A stretch of DNA of 64,000 nt, taken from the NCBI GenBank assembly GCA_009746045.1, contig RPFO01000017.1, positions 3,039,002 through 3,103,001 on the forward strand, written 5' to 3'. Origin of the DNA: Mesostigma viride (Eukaryota; Streptophyta; Mesostigmatophyceae; Mesostigmatales; Mesostigmataceae). The position numbers and the translations under genes were made by a program. Under the pieces are notes generated by a model. It was not told where the DNA came from and ran no database searches. It worked only from the letters and a program-made list of their open reading frames with translations. Positions 12,192-20,922 of this stretch are shown here, one piece after another. Within the stretch, counting starts at the first letter, position 1, and each line of letters opens with the position of its first letter.

Positions 12192-12919
12192 TAGGGTTGT
12201 ACCGAATAGTGTTCCGAATACCGAATATCCCCCGAATACCGAACCGAACACCGAATATGTTCAGTATACGGCGAACGGTCTGTCCGTCTGAACATATTCG
12301 GTATCGGTATCGGGAGGCAAGCTCTACTTCCGAATATGTTCGGTATCGAAATCGGGACACCCTACTATTCGACGAATATATTCGTAGTTCCGAATATCGA
12401 ATAGTAGTACCCCTACTAGCGGGCGGCGCAGCCTCCAGCCTCCACTCACCAGCTGGCGCGGTCATGCCTCCGCCGACTCAAGTTAGGCCAACGCCCAAAA
12501 GCTGAATGCACTAATGCAGGGAAGGCAACTGTGCTCGTCTAAAGTATTGAACACTAAGTGTATCTCAATATACGAAGGCTAAATGAAAAAAGTTAAAACG
12601 TTAGCCTCCGACAATCTGGAGCGTCCGATGATGGATCCAACGTCTAATTGATACAAAATAATTAATATAAGTCTCATTAATATAAATGATACAAGTTGTC
12701 TACCTAATACGTTATAGTAGCTACTGTCGTCATTATTCGATCGGCGTCCGAATAGTTCGGAGAACTATTCGGTGTTCGATTCGGGAAGGGCCCTTCAGCT
12801 CCGAACATATTCGGTATCGGTATCGGGAGGCTCCAAATATATTCGGCATCGGGTTCGGGGCACCCCCCTGGTCCGAGTATCCGATTCGGCAAGCCAAAAC
12901 GCTATTCGGTACAACCCTA
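12192..12919. mobile_element. Non-autonomous hAT-like DNA transposon
   Basis: The ends are perfect 18-bp terminal inverted repeats, TAGGGTTGTACCGAATAG at 12192 and its complement ending at 12919. The flanks carry a perfect 8-bp target duplication CTCCCCAG at 12184-12191 and 12920-12927. An 8-bp duplication and a TAGGG-type end are typical of the hAT superfamily. Both arms are packed with subterminal CGAATAT/ATATTCG motifs in both orientations, a known hAT feature thought to bind transposase. No transposase is encoded, so the element depends on one made elsewhere. Confidence 0.85.
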
Positions 12920-12927
12920 CTCCCCAG

Positions 12928-13168
12928 GTCCCCCAGCCTCTACAGCTGTAGCCTCTAGGTAAACACTAAACAGGCGTTAGCACGTCTCTACAACCCCTCC
13001 CCCACGTTTAAGATTCTCCGGGTTAAGATCATGAGACTCTGGATGACCTCTAGTAGTAGTATAATATCAGTAGAATGTAGTAAAGCTTTTTATAGTCGAA
13101 TCACAGTAGTAAGATTCTTTGAGATCGTCAGCCCTGGATTGGTCGGACCCCAATCTTAAACGTGTGGG

Positions 13169-13205
<37 letters not shown>

Positions 13206-14561
13206 GTCCCACGCCGCACATGGGCAGCAGAGAATCTATACAGTAGTGGCCAAGGGTGCCTCATGGCGACATTACTCAGGTCCAATGGCTTCCCTGGTCT
13301 AATAACGCGCCCTATTAGCCTTTAACCTGTCACCGCCACACGTGTGTGTGCCCACCTTAATTAGGATTCGCTGATACTCATTTCCCCTCTCACCTCTTTG
13401 GTCCATAATTGGCTAATAAAATATACCCATTTCCCCGAAAAAAAGTAGTGGCCAAGGGCCGGATATATTGGGGGTGTACCCAAGGTGTACCGGAACATGA
13501 TTCTAACAGCAGGTAAAATCAGTACGTACAACGACACTACAGTAGTAAGCCGTACCCGTACATCTCTATATGTGCGGCGTGGGACAGCCGTGGGACATAA
13601 CAACAACAACAACAACAACATCTCTGCATGTTTTCTGCATGTTCCCATCAGCTGCTATCTACAGTGCCGTAAGCGGAACCGCCCACACAACAACATCTCT
13701 ATATATCGACGAGTTTGCCAGAACTAGCTAGCTATGGTATACACGTAGACACTCACTACATACTGTATACAGTATACAGCAACCAGCTTGGTACATGGGT
13801 TAAGTGTATGCAGTGCGGCGCGGCGCGACTGCGCGCAATACAGACGCCCTGCTGTCTGCCGAGTTTCGCGGTGCAAAGTGGTGCCTCTCGACTCGTTGCC
13901 AAGACTCGTTGCACTAGAGCTAGCGCCTGGAACTGTTCAGCAGCCTTCAGCAGTTCAGTTCAGTTCAGTTGTATACCACGCCGCACATGGGCCGCAGAGA
14001 GTCTGTAGTCTGTATGTAGTGCCTTTAGCAATGAGATGTCAAAAAATCACAATTGTACTGTGTCTGCTGCTAGATATTATGCAGGGGCTAGTCACTCCTG
14101 ACTCAGCTGCTGACTCCAGTGTCAACCATAGCTGCTCAAGTCAAAGCTACTGCTTTCACCGAGTCAAAATTCATTCCTGCTCATGGTGGGGTAAGATACT
14201 GCTTCCTAAGCCTGTACACATTACACGCTGCTGCCCATGTGCGGCGTGGGCAACAACAACAACAACAAGACATTACACACCCTGACACCAGGAGAGTGGA
14301 GACCGAGCAAGGCCAGAAGAAAAAGGCGCTTCGGTACTCTTGCAGTGCCGGGGGCGGATTCTACGAATCGGGGAGCGGTGACGCACTCGAATAAAAGCCC
14401 GCGGAAAGAGTTGACTAAGGGGAGTCTGGAGGACGGAGGTATGATAAAGTAGCACAGCAACAGGACTGCAATAGTGTTATACCGCTTCACCTTGCTCGTT
14501 TCCCGAAGCCAGAAGGGAGTGCGTTGCACGGCTGGATAAGTAACTCTATACTTTATCTGGA
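12928..14561. other. Repeat-rich spacer
   Basis: No gene is recognised. A dispersed repeat at about 13003-13165 recurs at 38759-38990; both contain ATGAGACTCTGGAT and GAGCCCTGGAT-like text. Four copies of the CCCATGTGCGGCGTGGG core with (CAA)n or related tails occur at 13208, 13569, 13976 and 14234. Confidence 0.6.
13166..13224 (-). repeat. CCCATGTGCGGCGTGGG core with (CAA)n tail
   Basis: Read on the minus strand, the core is followed by about 13 CAA units. Other copies are at 13569-13583 (+, (AAC)n tail), 13976-13991 (-, (CTGAA)n tail), 14234-14250 (+, (CAA)n), 40384-40400 (-), 41445-41461 (-, (CAA)n) and 41570-41586 (+). The tail always lies on the same side of the core, as expected for a retroposon 3' end. 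Confidence 0.7.
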
Positions 14562-14939
14562 ATGGGGGCAAGCACTCGCAGCGAGGATGCTCCGGAAGAC
14601 ATTAACATACCTTTATCGTTGAACCGCGCCGGACAACCAACCGGCGATGCTGGACCTGGGAAAATTCCTGGAGACCAGTTCATTCTAAAGATCCAAAACA
14701 CGGGCCAAGCCAGCCTGCCAATTCTTAATCTCTACAACCAACACAGAACGGTGTTCATGATGTTTGCCGACACGCAGCTACCCCAGGGTTACCAGGGACT
14801 GTGCACTGTACTTGCGAAGCACGGCATTCCAGGGGCGCAAAATCCCGACGCTAGGAAGGTGTACTGTTATGCTCGAGCCGTGGGCGAGGATATCGTGGTG
14901 TCGACAACCTCCCTTCCAGATCAAAAACAAGCCTGGTAA
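14562..14939 (+). CDS. Hypothetical protein, unrecognised
   Basis: An open stretch of 125 codons starts MGASTRSEDAPED. A glycine after the Met and a Ser at position 4 make an N-myristoylation-like start. The body is a soluble, mixed-composition sequence with HRTVFMMFADTQLPQGYQG and no cysteine cluster or membrane segment. Amino-acid composition looks protein-like rather than repeat-derived. A further open stretch lies just downstream at 15044-15241 and may belong to the same gene. I do not recognise either and assign no function. Confidence 0.4.
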   Translation: MGASTRSEDAPEDINIPLSLNRAGQPTGDAGPGKIPGDQFILKIQNTGQASLPILNLYNQHRTVFMMFADTQLPQGYQGLCTVLAKHGIPGAQNPDARKVYCYARAVGEDIVVSTTSLPDQKQAW

Positions 14940-15043
14940 CTGCTGCTAGCACCGACGTTCTCTGGCAGAATTGGCACTTCCCGATCAGCATAACTCCAAT
15001 TTCTTTAGTCGGAGATCTACACAGGCGTCGTGCGGCGAAACAA

Positions 15044-15241
15044 TTGGGAATTGCGCCGGACTCGGCACCAAGCAGCTGCGTGGGACTTGGAAATTCTGCT
15101 GTTTGGGTGAATCATTATTTGGTGGCTGATACACGAAGGACAGTGCTGGTGGCATCACGAGGCAAACTGTACTATATTGTCAAGTACCACCACAACGTGA
15201 TCTCGGTGGATGTGGCAAGCATAGCGCCTGCCATATCTTGA
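15044..15241 (+). CDS. Hypothetical ORF, possibly linked to 14562-14939
   Basis: 65 codons from the first ATG, with open reading starting before it. The sequence contains VWVNHYLVADTRRTVLVASR and GKLYYIVKYHHNVISVDVA, which alternate hydrophobic and polar residues like beta-strands. The family is unknown. Confidence 0.3.
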   Translation: MGIAPDSAPSSCVGLGNSAVWVNHYLVADTRRTVLVASRGKLYYIVKYHHNVISVDVASIAPAIS

Positions 15242-16240
15242 ATATACCTCCTGTCGATGCTCCTTTCAGGTGGCACGATAGGGCCTTATGTGCAGGTAGG
15301 GGAGGGCAACAGGATAGCATTAAGCTGACAGTGTCACCCAGAGGAAAAGGAGCCAGTACTTTGGTGTGGCTGTACATTGGTAGGTTAGGCTTCCATCTGC
15401 CTTGAATGCTTTGGTAGGATCGAGGCGTCTGGTGCACTTGACGATTTGGCCGAGATTATTGTGGCTGGACATGGCTGGGGTTGACTGTGTGGCTCCAATC
15501 TCCATCCATGTTCCCATTGTGCAGTACCATCTCCGTGCTGCACATGTGTACGTGCGCACATGCCAGAGAGGCTGGCTTTTATGCATGCCATACTTGTTTG
15601 TGGAATGGCTTGCAGTTGCAGACCTGTACTGTATGATTAAGTGAGACTTATTCTTCTTCCAGATAGCAACTACACACGGAGTGGTTGTCCCGTGTCATGT
15701 ATCAGAGGCTTTGCCAACACAGGTCAGATGGGAAACAGAGAAGTTTTGCAAAACGAGACACGCTGAACTAGCTGAAGCTGTGTGTGCAGCCTCGCACCTG
15801 AGCGGCTGTAGGGTGTCCTTTTGAGTGGTAGCCGGGCCAGATCCCAGAATTGTACAAAAATTGCTATAAACCTCAATCATTTGAAACATGCAGCAATGGT
15901 GATGTGCAAGCATCAGTGTTGCAACAAAATTATCAAGTGCTGCAACAAAATTATGTACAGGCTCGAGCCACAATGGCCCGGATTCTCCAGATTTCTGGCC
16001 TGCACTGGAGCTGTCTAATTGATACGGCATCCTTGAATGCCATAATCCACGTCCAAAAGGGGACTCGCACGTCCAAAAGCCTGAAAATTTGACTTTAATG
16101 AATATCAATTCCAGTGTGACTTGGGAACCATGTAGTGATGATTGAGTGCCATAAATATGATGTTTGGACATTCATGCCACCACTTGTTGGGGGTACTACC
16201 CCCAACCACGCACCGGTGGCGAGCTAAAAAAAGAAAAGGA
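15242..16240. other. Spacer with a degraded R-family copy
   Basis: No gene is recognised. At about 15960-16025 there is a diverged family R 3' end (GGATTCTCCAGATTTCTGGCC followed by a GATAC end). Confidence 0.5.
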
Positions 16241-16244
16241 CGCT

Positions 16245-16306
16245 ATTGAATTGAATTGAATTGAATTGTAACATAACTCCGTTGGGAGTATATGTAGCAC
16301 ATAGCC
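16245..16306 (-). mobile_element. LINE family B-like 3' end, solo fragment
   Basis: A (GAATT)n run is followed by the hairpin ACTCCGTTGGGAGT and ATATGTAGCACATA. The same unit occurs at 48196-48260 and, in the opposite direction, at 50740-50790. The complete family B element at 20923-23537 ends in a matching hairpin and an AT-rich tandem tail. I read these as very short 3'-end insertions on the minus strand. Confidence 0.55.
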
Positions 16307-16307
16307 C

Positions 16308-17105
16308 TTGAGAGGGGGCATATACCACTCCGTGCCGCGCTGCCCGTTGTGCCGGGCTGTTGTGCCGCCCCCTGGGACTGCGCTTCCTCTCGGCCCGCCC
16401 CCGGTCTCGCTGGGTCCCCTGCCGGGTCCCCACCGGGCCCCGGGGCCAGCTGCCTCCCCGACCCCTCGGCCTCCGCCCCCGGCCTCGTTGCCGGGGCCTG
16501 GGGTGGTCGCGGGCGCGCTGGCGCGTCCCCCTGGGAGGGGCGCCGGCGTTCTCGATCCCCCTCCGCTGGGGGTCTCCCCGGTGGGCACTGCCTCCTCCGT
16601 GGCCCCGGCGGGCCTGCCGGGCGCTGGTCGGGTCGTGGTGCGCGCGCCTGCCGGCCCGGCTGGGGAGACGCCGCAGGCCCCACGTCCTGCCTTTGCTGGC
16701 GCCGCTCCCCGCCACTCAGCGCCCGCCGACGGCCTTCACCGGTGTGCCGTGCTGCTTCCCACGGGGTCCCCGTGTGCGGGTGTGTTCCACAACCGTAACC
16801 TCCTCTGCCAGCACCTTCGCGCTGTGCACCCCGATCTCGGCGCGGCGGATCTGCAGGCCATGAGCTGTTACCGGTGCCCGGAAGCTCACTGCCAGCGGGT
16901 GTACTCCATTCACGGGCGCGCTCAGCACGCGCGCGCCTGTGTTGCTCAACGGCCCCTCAACCGGCCAGCAGTCCCGGCCCCCTCCCCCCTCCCGCCTCGG
17001 CTCCCACCGGCTCCCAGCCCCCGCCGCCCGACTACTCGGCCAGTTGGCGTTGGCTTGACACGGTTCCCTGGGATGCATGCGCCATCAACCCGACGTCTAC
17101 CCTGA
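16308..17105 (+). CDS. RLE LINE, N-terminal zinc-finger part
   Basis: A Pro/Gly-rich leader is followed at about residues 143-211 by two finger-like units. The first runs CAVLLPTGSPC...HNRNLLCQHLRAVH (C2H2 type). The second runs CYRCPEAHCQRVYSIHGRAQH. Such fingers precede the reverse transcriptase in R2-like LINEs and are thought to recognise the target DNA. Reading continues into the next frame after the fingers, around 16980-17030. Confidence 0.6.
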   Translation: MRGGIYHSVPRCPLCRAVVPPPGTALPLGPPPVSLGPLPGPHRAPGPAASPTPRPPPPASLPGPGVVAGALARPPGRGAGVLDPPPLGVSPVGTASSVAPAGLPGAGRVVVRAPAGPAGETPQAPRPAFAGAAPRHSAPADGLHRCAVLLPTGSPCAGVFHNRNLLCQHLRAVHPDLGAADLQAMSCYRCPEAHCQRVYSIHGRAQHARACVAQRPLNRPAVPAPSPLPPRLPPAPSPRRPTTRPVGVGLTRFPGMHAPSTRRLP

Positions 17106-17848
17106 CCGACCTCCCCCACCGCGCGCGTAGCCTTTTCGCGCAATGTGCAATCGTTTCTCTCCGGCGCATGCACGCCGCTCCGGACGACCCGCTGGGCTTT
17201 AAACTGCACATGGTGACCCCCCGCCTGCTCCTCACCCCTCTCGGGCGTGGTGTGCGCGGCCTCCAGGGTGCGGTTATTGCCCGTTGCCGACGCTTTCTGC
17301 AGGGGGACTGGGAGGGGCTGTTTGGCGTGCCGCCCCCGCGCACGGCCCGGCTGTCGGGGGAGGTCAACTTCGAGCGGGTGGCCGCCGACGTCATCCGCCT
17401 CGTCCGCGAGGGGCAGCTCAGCCGGGCCATGACCCGCTTGGAAATGGCCAAGCTCGCCCCCGCCAATGCGGCTACCCTGGCGGCCTTGGAGGCTCTTCAC
17501 CCTGCGGAGCCCGGATTCCAGCTGCCCGTGCCGGACCCCCTGCCGGCCCCCCTCCGGCTGGACCGCGACTGCTTCCTGGAGGTGATGCGTGCGGTCCCGC
17601 GGGCTTCCTCTACCGGGCCGTCGGGCTGGCGCTACGAGCACTTGGAGGTCCTGGTGGGGCATGGGGGCGAGGACATTCTCTTTGACACCCTCATTGACCT
17701 GGCGGCTGGTCGCGTTCCTCCCGCTGCGCGCGAGTGGTTAGCGGGCGCTCGCCTCCTCGCTCTGCTCAAGGGTGTCTTGCCCCCCCCGAGGGCAAGGTGC
17801 GCCCGATCGCCTGCGGTGAGGTGCTCCGCAAGCTCGTGGGCAAAGTGA
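16874..17848 (+). CDS. RLE LINE, linker and start of reverse transcriptase
   Basis: This frame carries the segment between the fingers and the catalytic core: WRWLDTVPWDACAINPTSTL and later SSTGPSGWRYEHLEVLVG, which matches the RT motif 0/1 region of early LINEs (SGPDGW-like). It ends shortly after the C8 tract near 17777. Beyond that point the homologous reading is in the next frame. Confidence 0.6.
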   Translation: MPGSSLPAGVLHSRARSARARLCCSTAPQPASSPGPLPPPASAPTGSQPPPPDYSASWRWLDTVPWDACAINPTSTLTDLPHRARSLFAQCAIVSLRRMHAAPDDPLGFKLHMVTPRLLLTPLGRGVRGLQGAVIARCRRFLQGDWEGLFGVPPPRTARLSGEVNFERVAADVIRLVREGQLSRAMTRLEMAKLAPANAATLAALEALHPAEPGFQLPVPDPLPAPLRLDRDCFLEVMRAVPRASSTGPSGWRYEHLEVLVGHGGEDILFDTLIDLAAGRVPPAAREWLAGARLLALLKGVLPPPRARCARSPAVRCSASSWAK

Positions 17849-19944
17849 TCTGCCGCCAAAAGGCGCCCGAGCTCCGTGCCTTTTTCTGCCCGCCCCTCGC
17901 AGCGGGTGAGACCTCGGTGGCGGCCCAGCTGGGGGTGACGACTCCAGGCGGGGCGGATATCCTCATCCATTCGGTGCAGGCCTACCTCGAGGCCCACCCC
18001 ACCCACGCTGTCGTCAAGGTCGACTGCCACAACGCGTTCAACAGTCTGTCCCGCGCCAGCATGTTTGCGGCCGTCATGGAGTCCTTCGAGGACTTGTACG
18101 CTTGGACAGCCGTGTGCTACGGCCAGCCCGGCCAACTGGTTCACATCATGGAGGACGGCACTCGCGGCGGCCTGCTGTCGCGGTCGGGCACCCAGCAAGG
18201 GGACCCCCTGGGACCCCTGTACTTTGCCGCCCCCCTCCAGGGTTGCCTCCAAGCGGTCCATGCTGCCCACCCGGCGGTCGCTATTCAGGCCTACTTGGAT
18301 GATATCTACCTTCTGGGCCCTGTGCCGGACACCACCGCGGCTCTGCTGGCACTGCAGACCGCGGTGGCCGACATCAACCTCCAGTTGACCCTTGCCAAGT
18401 GCGCGGTGTACTCGCCCCAAGGTGATTGCTCCGGCTTTCCGCCCCAGCTCTTGGGCCGGGACGAGCGCCTCCATGGGTTGGATGTCCTCGGCGTTCCGGT
18501 TGGCGACCCCGCGTTTGTCATCGATGCTCTGCGGGCCGCCCTCGAGGCACGCACTGAGGTACTGCCCTTGATTGCGCGCCTTCATGATTCGCAGACCAAG
18601 GGTCTGCTTCTGTGGTTTTGCGCTCACCCTCGCGTCGTTCACTGGCTCCGGGGCGCTCTTCCGTCTCAGGTCCGGCTGGCCGCCGAGGGCCACGACGAAC
18701 GCATCCAGTCGGCCTTGGCGCAGCTGGTCCCGGGCCCCGACCTCCCGCCACATGCTATTCGCATTGCCTCCCTGCCTGCACGGATGGGTGGCTGCGGTCT
18801 GACTCGTGCCGCCCGGCTGGCCCCAGCAGCCTTTTTGGGCTCCGTCGCTCAGTCGTGGGCGGAAAGCTGCCGGCTCCTGCCCCTTTTGGCAACGGCAGCG
18901 CCTGACCTCCTGGACCCCAGCAGCCCTTTGCCCTTCGTCACCGCCATCCAGGAGGCCTATGCTGAGATCCAGCAGGCCTGTTCTCCCGTCCGTGCCGCTC
19001 AGGCGGTACAGCGCCACCTCCCTCGCGGCACTCCCTCGGTCGCCTCCGTTCAATCTCCCGCCGCATTCCCTGCTCGCGTCATCGATAAACACCAGAAAAC
19101 CTACGCGGGTATTCTGCACACGGCTGATTGGATTGCTCTTTTCGCGGACCTCAACGCCCAGGGACGTGCGTGGCTGTTCTCGCTTTCCTTGCGGAGTGTG
19201 GGCTCGGCGTACCTTCGTGCTCTTCCCATGGCCCCCCCATTCGCCTTGGCTCCCAGCCACTACTCGGTGGCGCTCCGGCACCAGCTATTTGCCCCGCAGC
19301 CTCTTGTTCCGGCCGGGCGGCCTTGTGGTAGCTGTGGGCAGCCGCTGGATCCCACGGGGACTCACTACCTTGCCTGCATGGGGGGCCAACAGAATCAGAA
19401 TTGGTATTTGTATTTGCACACTGTCCTCCTGACGGTGGTGCTCGCCATGATTCGGTCGGTTTTCCCCCACGCGAACATCCGGTCCGAGGATGCGGATGGC
19501 GCTGCCTTCTATTCCCCCAACCACCGGCCTGACATCGTGGTGCTGGACTTTGAGGGGGGTGGCCGGCATCTGCTTATTGACGTTTCGGTGGCGCGGCCCT
19601 TGGCTCTTAGCCACGTGGCTGGGGCCTCCCTCACGGCAGGTTACACGGCGGACCGGGCGGAGCGGGCCAAGCTCCTGGCCTACGGCGACGTCGGGCACCA
19701 TCGTGTGGTGCCCTTTGTCCTGGAGGAGTTTGGGGCCATGGGGCCCCTGACCTCCGCCTTCTTCAAGGAGTGTTGCCGGCTCCGGGAGGACCGGCTGGAC
19801 CTGGAGGGCCAGCGGGCCCCATGGTCGGCGCGGACCTGGACGTCATATTGGCGTCAGCGCCTGTCGGTGGCGCTGACTCGGGCCATGGCTGACATCATGC
19901 TCCGCCGTACGCGGGCTGATTTTGCGGTGCAGCAGGGCTATTAG
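17734..19944 (+). CDS. RLE LINE reverse transcriptase and endonuclease
   Basis: 736 codons. RT motifs: GKVRPIACGEVLRKLVGK; motif A VVKVDCHNAFNSLSR; motif B GTQQGDPLGPLYFA; motif C AYLDDIYLLG, that is YLDD where APE-type LINEs have FADD or YADD. Near the C-terminus is a CCHC knuckle CGSCGQPLDPTGTHYLAC, then the nuclease-like RPDIVVLDF...HLLIDVSVARP (PD and D of a PD-(D/E)XK fold). The stop is at 19942-19944. The frame is open through the whole catalytic part, so this copy is fairly young. Confidence 0.85.
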   Translation: MVSGRSPPRSAQGCLAPPEGKVRPIACGEVLRKLVGKVICRQKAPELRAFFCPPLAAGETSVAAQLGVTTPGGADILIHSVQAYLEAHPTHAVVKVDCHNAFNSLSRASMFAAVMESFEDLYAWTAVCYGQPGQLVHIMEDGTRGGLLSRSGTQQGDPLGPLYFAAPLQGCLQAVHAAHPAVAIQAYLDDIYLLGPVPDTTAALLALQTAVADINLQLTLAKCAVYSPQGDCSGFPPQLLGRDERLHGLDVLGVPVGDPAFVIDALRAALEARTEVLPLIARLHDSQTKGLLLWFCAHPRVVHWLRGALPSQVRLAAEGHDERIQSALAQLVPGPDLPPHAIRIASLPARMGGCGLTRAARLAPAAFLGSVAQSWAESCRLLPLLATAAPDLLDPSSPLPFVTAIQEAYAEIQQACSPVRAAQAVQRHLPRGTPSVASVQSPAAFPARVIDKHQKTYAGILHTADWIALFADLNAQGRAWLFSLSLRSVGSAYLRALPMAPPFALAPSHYSVALRHQLFAPQPLVPAGRPCGSCGQPLDPTGTHYLACMGGQQNQNWYLYLHTVLLTVVLAMIRSVFPHANIRSEDADGAAFYSPNHRPDIVVLDFEGGGRHLLIDVSVARPLALSHVAGASLTAGYTADRAERAKLLAYGDVGHHRVVPFVLEEFGAMGPLTSAFFKECCRLREDRLDLEGQRAPWSARTWTSYWRQRLSVALTRAMADIMLRRTRADFAVQQGY

Positions 19945-20089
19945 GTTCCTCCCGTTAGGCGTTTCCATTGGTCTTATCGTAGTATAGAGCTTTGACATGG
20001 CTCTGTATATAGGTTTATAGCTGGGCGTTTGCTTTGGTTTGAGTGATTTCACTCTGCTGTAAGTAATTATATTTTTAATATATATGGCC

Positions 20090-20905
20090 TATCATACATC
20101 CTAAGCTACTTCCTGCAAGGGTGGGGATGTAAAGGACCCTTGCTCTAGGTGCACCAGGGCACGTGCATCCCCATGATCTTCAAGCTATGCCCAGCGAAGG
20201 GGGAGCCTGTCATGGGGGGGAAGATCAGCATGGCTATACAAAGAAGCTACTAAGGCATGGCGTCTCAGCAGAGAGTTACTCCCTGCATGGGCACAACATA
20301 ACTAAATAAAGCTAGCCATCATCTGGAGTGTGGCTCATCATAGGCACACATGTACATGATTAAATAAAGCGCGTGGCTTAGCTGGGATAGGGCCTCTAGG
20401 AGGCGTACATGTACATGGCCACGGTCTATCTATTCTACACTACTACTGCTGTATTCCCCTAAGCTGGGGCGTCTGGAGTCGCTGGGGCCGCGGGGGTCGC
20501 CTGCCAGGGCTTGTGGCCGACGTAGATGGCCGCCCCCTTCCAGTACACCGGCTGGCCCGCCTTGGTCTGCCGGAGCTGGAGGTAGGTCGGCCATAGCTCC
20601 CGTCGCCGTTGTTGCTGCGCCAGGGTCAAGTCGTCATCAAGGGTGAAGAGAGTCTTCTCGAGCCGCTTGCGGCGTCTGAGAAAAGAAATCTTGTCCGCCG
20701 GGGTCTTAAAGGTGAGAAGGAGCGGGGGCGGCCCTGCCTTACCCCGCGCGCGGGGAAGGCGGTGGGCGACCAGCTTGATCTCACCAGTAAGGCCCATGCG
20801 ATCAAGGATTTCTCTCTCAAAAGCACGCGCAAGCTTCTCGGAATTCTCACCTTCCTCCATCTTGAGATTCTTGACAATGACGTTGAGGCTGCGCTTGGTG
20901 AGCTC
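20090..20905 (-). mobile_element. Family D ORF1-only retroposon, 5'-truncated
   Basis: It encodes the C-terminal part of a LINE ORF1-like protein (20459-20905): an RNA-binding core with PPPLLLTFKTPADKISFLRR and the tail LDDDLTLAQQQRRRELWPTY. It is followed by a 3' UTR of about 370 bp ending CAGGAAGTAGCTTAGGATG. No RT follows. Its 3' end abuts the 3' end of the RLE LINE tail to tail. A family B LINE inserted at its upstream side (20923). Confidence 0.7.
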
Positions 20906-20922
20906 TCAAGGACGCTATCTAT

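Larger units (their letters stand above)
16300..20078 (+). mobile_element. LINE with C-terminal restriction-like endonuclease, near-complete
   Basis: An early-branching non-LTR retrotransposon. It encodes N-terminal zinc fingers, a reverse transcriptase, a CCHC knuckle and a PD-(D/E)XK-type endonuclease, the architecture of R2/NeSL-type elements. The 3' end at about 20078 is fixed by the truncated copy at 54934-55591, whose 3' terminus has the same GTAAGTAATTATATTTTTAA. Coding falls in three frames, with slips near 16980-17030 and at an 8-C run near 17777. The second could be a base-calling error. No target duplication was found for this copy. The 5' boundary is a guess, set where the neighbouring family B fragment stops. 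Confidence 0.85.

Noticed and set aside
17632-19281. 549-codon minus-strand frame opposite the RLE LINE
   Set aside because: It is the antisense of a GC-rich reverse transcriptase frame. The plus strand carries all catalytic motifs, and the minus frame carries none of any family.
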